The notes under the pieces were generated by a model. The model did no database searches, was not told the origin of the DNA, and saw nothing but the letters and a program-made list of their open reading frames with translations. This document shows positions 33,301 to 48,300 of a stretch of 60,000 bases of DNA, piece by piece. The position numbers and the translations under genes were made by a program. Position 1 is the stretch's first letter; every line of letters begins with the position of its first letter. Source of the stretch: Antedon mediterranea (lineage: Eukaryota; Echinodermata; Crinoidea; Comatulida; Antedonidae); contig NC_092674.1 in NCBI RefSeq assembly GCF_964355755.1, positions 7,261,001 through 7,321,000 on the forward strand, written 5' to 3'.

Positions 33301-36300
33301 AGTCACTGTCCTCTGGAAAGGTGACAAACCGCTTCACACGACAAACACAATATATTACAAAGTCCTGAAAAAAGTCTTTGGAGTTGAGTTAAACATGTCA
33401 TGAAAAGAAATCCTCTCATCTGATAGGATTTGAACCGAGCATCCAAATCACCAAGATACAACTCACTCACAACAGAAAAAACAGATTGTACTGAAAAGTA
33501 CTATGAGAATTTATAAAAAATATGCTATGTTCTTATTAGTAAATAAAATAATTTTTTAATGTAATAAAGAGATATCTATAAATTGAATTCTGTCCAAAAA
33601 ATTATTATCAAACAATAGCATTAATATATTACATTTAATATTTGACAGAAATGAAAAGTTTAGCGATGTCGGAATGATTTTGGCGACATTAAAATCCCAG
33701 GAGATTGTTTTTTTTTATTGAGACTCATTAGTGTGGATAAATTTAGATACAAAATAAAAGATTTCTGTCAATTAATGATGATATAAAAGGCCTTGGCAAA
33801 TTGCTTTTCAGTTGCAAGGAAATCATTTTGAGGACTTTTTTGCCGCAATTCAAGTATCGGCGGTAAACAGTAACTATATTTCCAACTAACTCAAGACAGG
33901 AGGAAGTGGATGAGTTCAGTTCAAAGGTTAAATATATTCAAAGTCAGTTGGTCTATTAATATATAACATATTAAGTATAAAACTGTGTACAATGATAAAT
34001 ATTAAGTGAAATATTATGGATTAAAGAAATTTCCTTGTATTGTTAGTAAGAACTCAAACTTGAAATAAAGTTTTTTAATACAGTAGTTGCCTCTATAAAA
34101 AGTTTTAAAAATGGTCATTCATTTGTCTACATACTTCTAGAATTCAGTAGAAGGGGGCCTGAAGAGGGGTTGCCCAAAGTGTTAAAACAAACTTTGCCCC
34201 TTGTTTGTTCCTATTCATTACGAGGGTTAGGTTAATACTCAAAATCTTTTTACCCACACACACACACAATGTAAATCTCCCGGTCAAAAATAAAAAGGAA
34301 AAGTGTCCCCAGAATAGGGGTATCCCAAAAAATCTTAAAAAGACATAATTATAAAATGTCCATCTTACCAATATCCGGTTGTTCATCACTGTCCCCTCCC
34401 TTACTTCTTGTCCTTGTCGGATGGCTAGAGACCTTGCTCAGAGGCACTTTTGAGGTACCGGCACTGGGTTTCACTAAACGACTCTTTGGTAAAGTGGATA
34501 CCTTCTTTTTATTGCCTTCTTCCTTAAAACCTATTAAATAAAGCAACAGTTTTAGTATAATAATACATACACTTTGTAGTAAAATACAGTAGTATATAAA
34601 TGTCACAGCAAAACTTGAAAAATGCCACATTTTTTTGGTGACATTTATGGACCAGTAAATGTTTGAATTTAATTACCATCGATTAAACTATTGCCTACAG
34701 TAATATCTGTTTTACTTTTTAAAAATATTTGAATAATAGCCACAGTGTTAAGCTAAACAGCGAGTTATATGAATTAAAATATAAGTCATATTTCAATAAA
34801 TTATTAGATGAATGATAAGATTTTAAATATCATATAAGGACCATTTCTATCTGGGACAATGGTTTTGTCTTTCACATATTTCAAATATTACTAAAATTAA
34901 AGTAAAGTTGAAGATATGAATGTAGTATAAGAGAACCCCTTCAGAACCTAAGTTTCCCCTTAATATTAATGGTCACTGTGTTAACTGAATAGGGGGCCCT
35001 CAATAGGGGGAGTTTCTACTGAATAGTGATGTCCCCTAAATAGATGTGTCCTAAAACTAAGTGCTACTGTTTTGTAATAATTGTTGTATAACTGAATGTT
35101 TTGAGTAAAATGTATATATCTTATATTATCGAAGTGTAATACAATATATTGCCAGCTCATAATACATACAAATGTAAAGATATACATTATAGTAGAATAA
35201 CTAGTATGTTGATGTTACTGCACATTGATTGGTATTCGATATATATAAAGCTTTGTCTACACTATCAAACTAGTTTGACAAAAAAGTGTGATGTGCCCAA
35301 ATATGGTAGTGATATGCCCAAATATGGTAGTGATATGCCCAAACGTGGTAGTGATATGACATCATGTCATTATTTTTTACTACCTTTATTTCTCTTTAAT
35401 TATAAACTTTGTACTGTATTATTTATATATTATGAAGGACATAAATAGTATTATTATGAAATGAAATATGGGCACATCACATTTTTTTGTCACATAAAGT
35501 TTGATAGTGTAGACAGAGCTTTAAACAAAATCAGAATGATGTCACTACTAATGGATGATAACTGAATGCCTACTTATAGTACTATTATTAGTTATTATAA
35601 AAAGTGACATAATAACCATAATTAATACAGCAAAATAAAGAGGAAAACAAACAAAACAGAACAGTTTGTTAATTAAAAACTGAAACAAATGATTGAAACA
35701 ATATTAATATGGAGTATCAGAAACTTAAATTCAACTATTTTTACTACGTTGAAAAGAACACAGCAAAAAACCACAATTCAACAGAATAGTGTGAATTAAA
35801 ATATAAGTAAACGTATACAATCATTTTAATACTACATTTTGAACAAAATAGCAATGGTGAAGTAACGAGTTCTGTGATAATCAACCATGGAGGTGTCAAC
35901 TATGATAATTGTCGGAACGTACGACAAAGAAGAAAGAATTGTATGAATAAAAATCAAACAGAAACATGTTTAAAACAATACAAAATGAAACAGCAAAACT
36001 AATATCTAACCATTTGCTACGTTGTGGAATTACACAGCAACGGTAAAAACAAAACGCAGGAGAATGAATGATTAAATTCATTCAATTTCTTTATTAACAC
36101 ACATGAATAGAAAACCTGAAAAACTTAATTTTAAATATTTATACCATTTTTTATTGAATGAACACTTTTAATGAAGGTTCGCATATTGATAACACACCCA
36201 AAAATCATGACAAAGCAGAGAAAATGAACAATATAATACAACAAAATGATATTTTAATAATCATACCATTCTTTAAGAGTGCTCCTGATGTAAAGAAAAG

Positions 36301-39300
36301 AATTTTCATAATTATATTATTTCATTGCCATTTATTTGTTGTAGTTCATGAATATAGGTTTACGAGTTTGATGGTGACACAATAAATGTTAAAATATTGA
36401 AAATAAAACCATTTTATGTATTGTACTATGAAGTTCAAGTATGACAAATTTTAATAAATTTCTTTATGGAAACCCGAGTACTTTAGGATGATTGTATAGT
36501 TTTTGTCAAATGTTAAAAAGGTTTTTGAAGAAATCTCAATGACAAAAAGCTAAAATGTATTAATCTGCATTCTCATCGCGCCCGGATTCAGTCCGGTGCC
36601 TATAGAAAAATATTGCAAGCGTTAAGCGTGCTTTCACATTGAGTATGAATTAAGTCAAGCAAGGTCATTCTTGCTCACTGGACGAATGAAAAAAATACAA
36701 TTTCAGCAAAATTGATCCATCAGCCCGAATTCGCAGTTAGAATCAGATACGGATTCAAATTTTACAAATTTGGTGGGAACGATTCTATTCTTTACCACTG
36801 AACCCATTTTCCACAATATTTTTTTCAGGGCACTGGACCAAATACAGGCGCAATGTGAAAGCAGCTTTATGCCAATTGTTTAGAAGTCCGCAACCCGGTT
36901 TAAGTGCAAAATTTTATTTAAGGATTTAATCTGTGAATGGATTAAAAGACAACATTATACAATAATCTCTTCCCTGATTATAATGTCATGAGGTAATTTC
37001 CCGATTGATCGTAATCAAAACGGTACTGGGTTTGGTCTACTAGCGTTCCTGCTCCCAACCAGTACATCCATTCATAGAAGCCTTAATGAAGTAAGCCTAC
37101 CTGGTGGTGGCCATAGAACGGTCCCGAGATAACGACTATACTTCGGCTTTAGTCGATAGAAGATTGAATAAATTGTTAGAGATAGAGTATACGATGTTAT
37201 GATTATGTGTAGATATGTGATTTGTTCTTTTTATTCAAATGATGTTATGTATTTAATAAATTTGTTATATCAATTAATTAAATTATCGTAGATTGCATAT
37301 TATGCGATGAATATTATTTAATAAATTTTTGATATATTATTATTATTATATTAATAAAAAAGATAAAAAAGATATTTGTTAGTATAAATTAAAAAATATA
37401 GATATAAGGAAGAAAAGCAAAGAGATTATGGAGCGGCTGTACCAGAATATACAACACTAAGTATTGTAAAGTTAATATATTAAAAATTTAGGCGATCTTG
37501 TCAAAGGTCAAGCGCCTTCAGCCTGCCACGTTTCGATATTCAATATTGAACTTGACCTGACGTGGTTCCACAATATCTTTATATGAAAATGGTAGAGTGG
37601 ATAAAAACATAAATTAATTTAAATTTAAAATGTTTACCTTAAACTGGTTTTGAACTGAATCGGTTGATGTCTTATCGTTGTATGTATGATTTGGTTTGGT
37701 TTAAATTATGTTCGATAAAAGTGTGTATGCGTATAGAATGAAATGCTCGCGTTACGATGTACGCTTGTAATGCTGTTTATATCGCATAATAGATAAAGGA
37801 TGAAAATATAGAAGGTATGATGGTAGAAAAATAAAAAACAGTTTAGGATGTAGAAATAGGAAAAGTTTGTTAGTGCAAAAGTGTAGATTTTGAATGCGAG
37901 AAATGACTAGAAGGTACATTCCTGCTAGAGTCCTATGTCGGCACCATTGAAAGATGTGTTGAAGTTATTAAATTTATCTTTAAGTGTAATAACCATTTCA
38001 AGACAAAATGACATCCAATTTTGTAGTTAAAATTTTATGGCAAGAATAGAGGATGAAAAGCAGCCAACAGCATAATATATTTAAAGCTCAACAAACATGA
38101 AAACATTCAGAAGATTATTAGCCCGGAATATTTTCGCAAAACGCTACACAAAACACCCTTATTGCTACACATTTCTAAAATTGTGTAGCAAAAAATACAA
38201 TATAAAACTATGTTTCTCGACTATCAGTTTGATAATAGCAATATTGCTTAACAAAATTTTAATTTTAATGAAATTGTTCCCTGTTAGCATAATACATCTT
38301 ACAAACTACCTAAATAATACTATAATACCATTATGAATTTAATATTTATTGAAGGCCAATTTCTAAAAAAATTATGATTAATTTTATAATAATCATCTAG
38401 GGACAATTTAAAAATTCCAAAAACACATGTTTAAAAAATTATTCTTGTCTATATATTTGCAAATTACCAAGAATTTTAGTCATATTTCTTAATGGAAAGT
38501 GTTGCATTTGAATAATAATCTAAAACTATAAATGAAACAGCTGGTTCGTTTGATATCAAATTCTAGACAAGATTTCATTTCATTTCAGATTATTACTTAA
38601 AACTTTAAGTGTCTTTAGACAGGAAACTGCAAATCTTATATAGCAGTTCGATAATATATAACAGCAGAATGGATACCGTATTTGAGACCCAACACAATGA
38701 ATGAATATTGCAGTTAAAAAGATGCCAATTTAATGGGAAAGAGAGAAAAAAAAGCAAGTCAACCATTCATATAACCACAAAGTCATATATTCCAGCTCAT
38801 CGTAACTGAAACTCCCGAATAAACCAAAGAGCAGTTGACTAGATGCTAAACAGACAACTAAAGCTGATTTTCATTATGCGTATCGTTTGCGCGAATGGAA
38901 AGCATCAGCTTGTTGTACACATGAGTATTCATGTTTCTATTTTCCAAATCTGTCTCTGCAACGAATCCTAGTTCCTTGAGTTTTTCGATTCAGCAAAATA
39001 GGTAGTTCAAATTGTTTCTACTTTTTGCGAATCAAAACATTGCGTAACCAATCACAGCTCAGGAATAAGTTATGCCACGTTCATGTTTACTCATGTAAAT
39101 CTAAAAATACTCAGCATACACGTGATGAACATGAAAATTGCAGCTATTCATTCTTTGTAGTGGAAAGGGTAGCATTTTCTTTGAAAAACATTGGATTCGC
39201 GCGAACAAATTTGACCTAGTGGAAAATCAGCTTATGGGTCCCCATGTGTCAAGCTGCCACAAAACGGCGCCAATTTGCCTATCCACGACGAGAGGGGTAT

Positions 39301-42300
39301 GATAACAATTATTAAGATTGATACTAAATTAACATGATTTGATGATTGCAATAACCAGTATAATATTTATATTATAATTTAAATGCTGACAATAATAATA
39401 CCACAATAAAGCAATAATACAGATATTGACATGATGTAACATATGGACTATTTATGACTACTATACCAGCATTCTAAATATAAACAGAAACCAGATGAAT
39501 ATAAACAAAACGTGTTTTCTGAGAACTTTATATTAATAACAAATAAACGAAAAAATTAATTTCCAAACAGAGAATATTTCAAAAAATTAATTCAACAAAA
39601 CGATTCACTGCATATTTATATATATTAAAAAACCAGTTTTAATAAAAAACAGCAAACGATGATCAAACAAAGGCTGGTTCACATAAGAACACAACAAAAA
39701 GATGTACAGCAAATATAACGTTATCAAACCAATGAGCTGTGACTACATCCTTGTGTTGCGTCCAGTGTGAATCAAGCTTAAGTGTACAGATGTGTGTTCA
39801 CACTTGTGTAAACATTGCACGTTAGTAAGAATTTGCACATACAGATTTTGATGTAAAATGTACCAATGTGTATAAGAAACATAGTTGCATAGGTGCAAAT
39901 AGTGTATACATACAGTGCTCATTCAAAATATAACACAGAGTGCACATAATATTTAAAACACTGTAGTATGCATATTGTAATTTCTAAATGCCACAAGTGT
40001 ACACGGATGCTTTTTACAACTGCATATTATTTGAATGTACTGAAGTGCATATATTATGTATATTAAAGCGGGTTCCCACTTGGATGCACGCAAGGACGTA
40101 AGCAAGTACTGCAAGTATTTTCACCAATCACAATGCTATAGATCATCCAAACTGTCGCTTGTGATTGGTCAACTCACTTGTGTTGTGCCTACATCATTGC
40201 GATGCATCCAAGTGGGAACCAGGCTTAACCCTACAATATATACTGCAATAAACTCAACCTAATTTGGATAAGTTTGAGTGCTGTGATACACAAAATATTA
40301 AAACAAAGTTGTAGAGGATGTGTGGTGATGAAGAGAAGAAGTGCTTTTAAGTTCAAAGTTGAAAACATGATTTATTCTTCAACAAGAATTTTCTGTATAA
40401 TATAAATGTCTCATTCAGTTCCTGAGATCTATTATACATATAGTTGAAACTGGCATTGAATATCTTAAGCAATACATATTGTATGTAAACATGCAATAGA
40501 TATGTTATAGTGATCATGTGCACACTCAAGTATATACAGATTTGTTGACCCAGTCTCACTTACTTTTATTCGCTGATTGTAGAATTGCTCTCCTTTTTAA
40601 TGGTTTAGCTGTAAATTTATGCAACATTATTTAAGAGAAATTCTAGGCACTACAATGTTATTAATAAACACAACATTTATTAAAATACTATACTTAGATG
40701 ATTAAGGCCCACCAAACTATAGCAAAACATTCTACCTTGTTTGAGGTGCCATCAATACAGGTTTATGAAAACTATTTTTCAATTTGTATATCGGAGTGGG
40801 ATTATACATCATTACAGAACCCCATTAAGGAGACATCTTCGGGAACCAACGAAGTGTCTTTTAAATAGGGGTTTGTCGTTGTGTTATACATCTATTACTG
40901 TACCCCTTGTTTGTTTCATGTGTTCCCCTTAATAGGAGTGTCCTGTAGTGTTAACAAATATATTACCCCTTGATTTTTTCTTAGTAGGGATGTTCCCTAA
41001 ACAAGCTTGTGGGGCCAAAGGAGGGGTTTTACTGTACGTCGACTGTTCATTATCAACTTTAAAAAAAAATTCAAGTATACAAAATAAGTACAATAAATAA
41101 ATTATTTGAAAAATAGATTTACCTTCAGGGCTGCCGCTTCTTGAACTCTGTCGAGAACTCTCGGTTGTTGTGATCATAGCCCCAGACCGGAATGATGTTT
41201 CGGAAGTTGCACTTGTTGAACTGGTGCGACGTTCACGCATAGATTCTGAACGCTTCACAGCTTTAGGCTTCTTGGTAAAACCCCTGGAGCTAGTGTCTAC
41301 AAATAAGATTGTCAATGGGGGGGTCAAATAGGTATTTAAAATACTATCGTAAATAATCCCATATTTGTATTAATATTATATTGGTTTAAGGACATTGAAA
41401 TAAAATAAAATTCCTATTAAGGAGATACCTTCAGGAGCTTTATTTAATTTAGAAGTGTCCATTGAATAGGAGTGTCTATTGAATAGGTGTGTCCCAAAGG
41501 AGGGCTTCTGCTAATAGTCTTCTTAAAGGTGTGTGGATCTTATGCATTATAATACCACATGCACGGTGTAATAGTACCCAGTATTCCCAGGAATAGCATA
41601 GAAACCCAAGCTTAACTTTCTCAAAGTTTACTTTAATGCCTTTTACGTAGCTTAGCTATATCTACTCGGCCTTTTAGCTTTTTTTAAACTACATCTCTGG
41701 AAGCCAATGATACATTTCCCACCACTCTATACTGTATCACTAACTTATTTATATCTCTTAAACTATCACTGAAAAACGATACTTGCGGATAAAAAAGAAC
41801 GTCAACAATTTTACTGCACATCTAAATCATGCAAAATATAGAAAAAAACAAAAGATGGTGAAATCATGCAATTATTGCATAAGAAGAAATAGTAAACAAA
41901 AATGGATTTTTTACAACCACAAAAAAACAAACAATTTTCTGGTAGAATTTAAATAATTTTCAATATTTTTAGAAAAGATATAATTATAAAAAATAATTGG
42001 TATAAACAGAATTAGCTGAATGGAAAAATATGTTTAACTAACTGTCAAATTGTGCAAAAATTTAAGATAGCAAATCATAATATAAAAGCTCAACAAGGAA
42101 AATGAAAGTTTAAAGAATTTTGGGTGCAAATAGCAAAGTTTCATTATTTTTCGGTGTTTACCTGTTGAGCTGGCCCGACTGCTTGGACGTTGGGTTGATC
42201 CACTTGTATCGGATTTCAAACTCCTAGTAGAGGAGGAAAGACTACCTCTTGTCTCAAGGTCACGGAGGACCGACTCTACTAATGTCTGGGGGCGCTTACC

Positions 42301-45300
42301 TGCAACGCCAGCCTTTGCCGCCGCTGCGTTTTGTGCTTTCCATGTTGCATCAATCCTGCTTTTAACTTTCTCGTATGTTCCAGGTTGTTTGGTGGTAGAC
42401 TCAAGCGGTTTCTTTCTAGGAGGAATCAAACTTTTCCTTTCAGTGGATTTCTTATTTTCCTTCCAGGAAGTTGGTGAGTAAGTTTTCCTATTCAGGTTAT
42501 CTCCGCTTCCTTGCGATCCAGAACCATCTGTGTCAGCTTTTTCTGTGAATGTTTCGTTATGAGGTTTTTTATCAGGTTTATCATGTTTGGTATTGACTGA
42601 CGGCCTAAGTAATCTACTTGTCTTGGACAGTTTATTGACCGCATCTGATGTAGAATCACCTATGTGTTTCTTAATTGTAGTCTTAGGTTGTTGTAAAGTC
42701 CTTTTTCTAGGTAGCTTTGAGTGTTCTACTCCAACTTTATCCTTACACACTGGAAGATCATTGTTATTCTCTTCATCATGGGCCTTCTCCTTGGAAGATA
42801 ATTTTCTCTGACTACTTAACTTTGGATCAGCAACCATTGTCATTTCAACTTCTAAAACGGTTGACAATTCGGATCTTGAGTTTTTCTTGCTGCTACTTTG
42901 GGAATTACTGCCAGAATCCATTTTTACCTCCTTGCTTCCTGAGGGACAATCAGTAACCATTGCCAAATCAGAAGATTTTGCAGATTGCGTTTCCATCGAC
43001 ACTTCACTGTGGACTTCCTCAAGGCTCATTCGTTTTATGTCTTCTTCCAAACTCATTGGTACTTGTTCCACAACGTCGCATGTCTCCATTTGTATTTCCG
43101 TTTCTACAATAGTGTTCCCTTTGGCAGGTGTTTTAAAGTAGGATGGCATAGTTTCATTATATTGGAAATGTTCGTCTTTGATAGGAGTTGAAGAATGCAA
43201 GAAATTGCCCTTAGAAAGTTCTTGACTTAATTTATGCGCTTCTTTGAAGAATTCTTCAGCGAAGTCTTCAGGTATATCATCTATTGCTTGCTTTTCATTC
43301 TCACATTTGTCATTTTCATCTAACTCATAAGTTTGGTTCATTGATTGCTTGACATCTTTTATGATGTCCATGGTTTTATTCATTTCGAGAGTTTTTTCAA
43401 CAACAAATGTCTTTTCTTCAACATCATTATTTCCAGCAGCAAACTGAACAGCATCCAATGTTACATCTAGAGAGTTGGCATTGTTATTGTTCCTTGCTGG
43501 CAGTGTATAACTGTCATTGCCTATTGCTCTACTAGCTTCTTCCATTTTACTATTCTCTTGTTTGTCATCAAATGAGTCGGATAAAAACTCTTCTTCAACA
43601 ATTGTTATTGGCTCCCAAATATTATGTTTTTCCCACTCGCGATTTGTTTCTGGGTTTTCATATAAATCAGTCTCATATGGTTCTTCTGGAGGATCTAACT
43701 CCCACAAATTTAACGTATCACTTTCATTAAGTGCTTTTGCAAACTCAACTGGCGTTAAAAGATCAAATTTCCAACGACCGCTTGGGGAGTCAAGAAATGA
43801 AGGAATTGCAAGAAACTCGCTGAACTCACCATCCTCGTTTACATCAAAAGCGAAAGAGTCTATATCCAATGTCCTTGGCTGAATATCTGCCAGTGGTACA
43901 GTTGGTGATTCACCTAAAAGAGGACCCTGATACTGATTGGAATTTTCTTCCGATGTCTTACGAACGTCGTCACTAACTTTTGGTTGCAGACTAAGATCCT
44001 CCAGCTCAATTAATTCAGAAGAAACATTAGGTTGAGTATCTTCAAACGTGTTGTTATTAACATGACAAGCAAACTCGTTTCCTTGTGAATTTGATGGCTG
44101 AGTCTTTGAAAACACTAAATCAATATTTGCGAAACTACTTACAACCTCCTTATCATCCTTTCTTGAACGTTCAAATTTATGTGAAGAAGAGAAAGTATTT
44201 TTCTTTGGTGAACTAGAATCGAGTGGTTTTAAGCGAGATTTGAATTCACTAATTTCATCTGCAGATTGTTCAGTTAAATCGGTAAAACTTGGTATAGATT
44301 TGAGTCCTTGAGATGTAGAACTTAGATATGGTTTGCATAAATCGTCTTGTAATTTATCAAAATATACTTGCTTTGCTGTACAAGACTCGCTATTTGTCGA
44401 ATTTAACGTCCTTTTTTTGTTACTATCTTTTAGAAATTCATTCACTGTGATTTTCTTTTCCACAGGTGCTATGCTACTGACGTGAAAACTAATCTTGCTG
44501 TTTGCAATTTTCTCAACCGGTGATATTTCCACTCGGTAAACGTCTTCAGTTTTTTCAGGATTTGATTTCCTATGAAAGACTGGCAAAGTTTTTGGTCGAG
44601 GGACCTTTGAATTGAATAAAGAATGCGATAGTTTCCCAGCAAATTTTGAAGAATTGTTTTCCTTTGAAAAAGTTTTTAATTTGCTTGAGGGATAATCAAA
44701 AGTTTTGTTTTCTTCCGTATTTGTTGGTGGGCAATCCGGTAACCCAACGTCTTTTTTATTAACAAAGTAAACTTTACTAGCGAGAATAAATACGCCGTGA
44801 TTCTCTTCACATTCAAAATATTGCACACCATCAACGTTACCGTCGTGTTTACCAATTGGTTCTTGCAGATGAATACCAACCCACGTGCCTGCTGCAAAAT
44901 GCGTAGTTCCTTTATATTTTAACGTGCCGATACGATGATCCTCTGTACACACTGTATCTCCAATTTGAAGGCCACGATGGATGGTTGGGGAAGTCGGGGA
45001 CAGATGAGGTAGTTTCTTTTTTTCCGGGGACTTCAACAGCGTTGTGTTGATTTTCGGAGGAGGCAGATGGGATTTCCGATTCACAGGAAGCCGCGTCTCT
45101 AACTGGGCAGACTGTAAAGATAAAAACAAAAAAATTGTAAATAAACAAAATTTTAATTTTGAAAATTCTAATGAGAAAAGCAGAAAAATGGTACAAAACC
45201 TTACACAATACAAAGTATCAACACCCATTCTATTAAGATAATTCTACAGGTTATTGATCAAATAAATAAATTATATGTATCCAAATCGAACAATGTAGAA

Positions 45301-48300
45301 ATCCATTGGTTTGTTCAATAATATGTTAATGCCATACAGTAGCAAATCTACAAATGAGAGTGTCGATATTTGCAAAATTATTGTAGGCTGTTGTAGACTC
45401 GGTACTGCCTTCTTTGACCTTCCCTACCCAGCAGACAGAAACCTTATCAGGAGCTACAGAAATAAGTATAAAAAGCTTTAATGAACTACGGCTGGAGATA
45501 AGCATTTGAATTCGTGCAGAAGGGACATTTCTATTTCCGATATCATCTGAAGTTAGAATAGAAAACCCTTGATATTGCTACAATTATCGCAATTCAAGAA
45601 ATATTCATTTTGTTTTAATATATTTGCCATATGATATATATTATTGTAACACTAACAAAATGTCTACAGTTAGTCTCTATAAGTCTCTAAGATATAAATA
45701 CATTATTTGCCAAAAAAGAATGGCAACAGGCCTTGTCTTTTAAAAATTATAGGTGTGCTACAAATTGCACTCCTCAATACATTCAGGGGTGCTGTAGGTG
45801 TGCTGTTTGTATTTTGATGTGTAGAAGTTTACCAAATTTAGGCGTGTTGTAAATCGCACTCCTCAAGGGCAGTTTAGGAGTGTGTTAGGTGAGTGATCGC
45901 ACTCACTCGCCTTAAAAGACAAGACCTGACTGATGACAATTAATTAAATATAATTTCCTTTTTATACAATGTGTTTTTTGAAAAACAAAAAATAAATGTA
46001 TGTATTGTATGTTTAAGAATATACTGTATTTTTGCTATGGGCATTATATTCTAATCAAATATAATAAGATCCAACATTACATTATATAGCATTTGAATCA
46101 CACTTTTTCTCTAGGGCAAGAAAAAGAAATTTATTCATCATAAAAGCAATTTATAATATAGCACATCAATATTATGACTGACACTGCTGTGACACACTCA
46201 TTACTTACAGTATGTCACCATGGAAACTGTTTTGCCCAAGCCTTAAGGCTGGATGGGATGCAAGATAAATTGAAGATTATTTAGAAAAATTACCAGAATG
46301 GATAATCGGATATAATTTAGAAATAATTAGATTATGAAATAATATTTAAATAAAATTCTAATTAAAAAAGAAATGATTCATAAAATATGGAACTTATATA
46401 GTAGAACCACTATTAAGGAAATCAAAGTATTGGTGTCCTCCAAAATAAATATTTCTTCTGCTTCCTTTCACAGGAAAAAAAGTGCCCCTTTAACATTGTA
46501 GGGTGGGAGGAAATTGCTAGTAAAAAACATTAATATTATTTATAGGCTCATGGGGTACAACAAGGGGAAATATTACAAAATATGACCACATTTCTATTTG
46601 CAGTTCTGCCAGAAAAAGACTACTACACTGTACTACTTCGCTATTTTTCACAAGAGGTCATTTGGAGCTAAATATAACGTTTGATTGTTCAGAATGAAAA
46701 GTTTAACACACAAAATATCACACAATGAATATTACAACTAAAGGCTGTTGATTGTGCACCATTTTCAAAGGATAAATCCATTGAATATATATAACAAAAT
46801 CATTATTGTATCATAAAAACGCAAATTTGAATTGTACAAGTTCAGGAAGGTCATCAATAATCTATAAAAAAATAACACCTTGCCTTACTTTCCGGAAGAT
46901 AACTCATTGTGAACTATTTAATTATTTAAATTCAATTGAATAACTTAATTTAATTATTTGTTCACTATCTAGTCATTGTTATAAGATAAAATCAGATTTT
47001 TTTTTAAATCCAGCAATAATCCTATAACACTATCCCTTGCCTTATTTTCCAGATGATGGATCATTGAAAAGTATTCAATTGTTAAATCTGTTGAATTTCA
47101 TAACTTGTATTATTATCCTAAACCCTTAGTTATTCGCACTATCTATATCATCATTGTTAACGGCTATATTTTGAAATTCAAATATTTGTAATGTTATACA
47201 GTATATAAAATAAAAATAAATAAAATGGTTACAGAAAGATACTGTATTGTACAAAGTATCAATCTTTCTTTAATTTGCATTGATCGTATTTTGTAAAATT
47301 TGTGATATTTCTGGCTGCAATATTAACAGTAATATTAAATAAACACAATGTTCAATCTATTACAATATGTAACAATTTTTGCTTTTGTAAAAATTGTTGA
47401 TATTTCTCAGTGGATTCAGCTATATCATCAATTCAGCTATATCATCAATTCTTTAAAATTGGATACAAAATTCTAAATATTCTTGATAAAAACAATGTTG
47501 AATTTTGGAAAATGGTCTTACAACCATTTTATTGAAAAAAATTCAGATTGTATGGAAAAAAATTGGTACATGGATGGGATTCGAACCATTTACCTCCAGG
47601 CTCTTGCACACAGAGTGAGTACAGTATCACCAAAGAGGAACTATTCCTCCATAGTAATACTAATAGTGTATATTTATATTTATTTATAAAATGGGTACAT
47701 ATTCTCTATGTAAACAGTAATAGGAGGTGCTACTGGGAATATCCTACGATTTCCAGCTATCTGGCGCTCAATAAAACTCAGCTTGACTTTGTCCTTAACA
47801 CGAGTTTCAATTTCTGATTTATAACAAGTTCTAATATTTAATGTCTATTTTAGGAATTTGTGACATAAGCACTTACAGAGAATGAATCTTTCGTATTGAA
47901 CGATTTACTGTATCAATAAGTCTACCGTTTTTCTCTCTCTCAAATTTGTATTACCGGTAATCTAGTTTATAATCATAACGAAAAACAGTATTGTGATAAA
48001 ATATAATTGTAATTTATACTAATAAGTATTAAGTATTAAGTATATCTTAACATTATTACTCAGATTTGTTAAATGTTTTTAAACTAAAGTTCTGTCTACA
48101 CTATCACATTTTATGTGACAAAAAATGAGCTGTGCCCATATATGGACATGATATGTCATATCACGACCATATTTAGGAATATCACTACCATGTTTGGGTA
48201 CACACTTTTTTGGTCAAACTAGTTTGACAGTGTAGACAGAGCTTCATGATCACACAAACACACAATTTCACATGCAGTACGTCAAATTTATATTATAATA

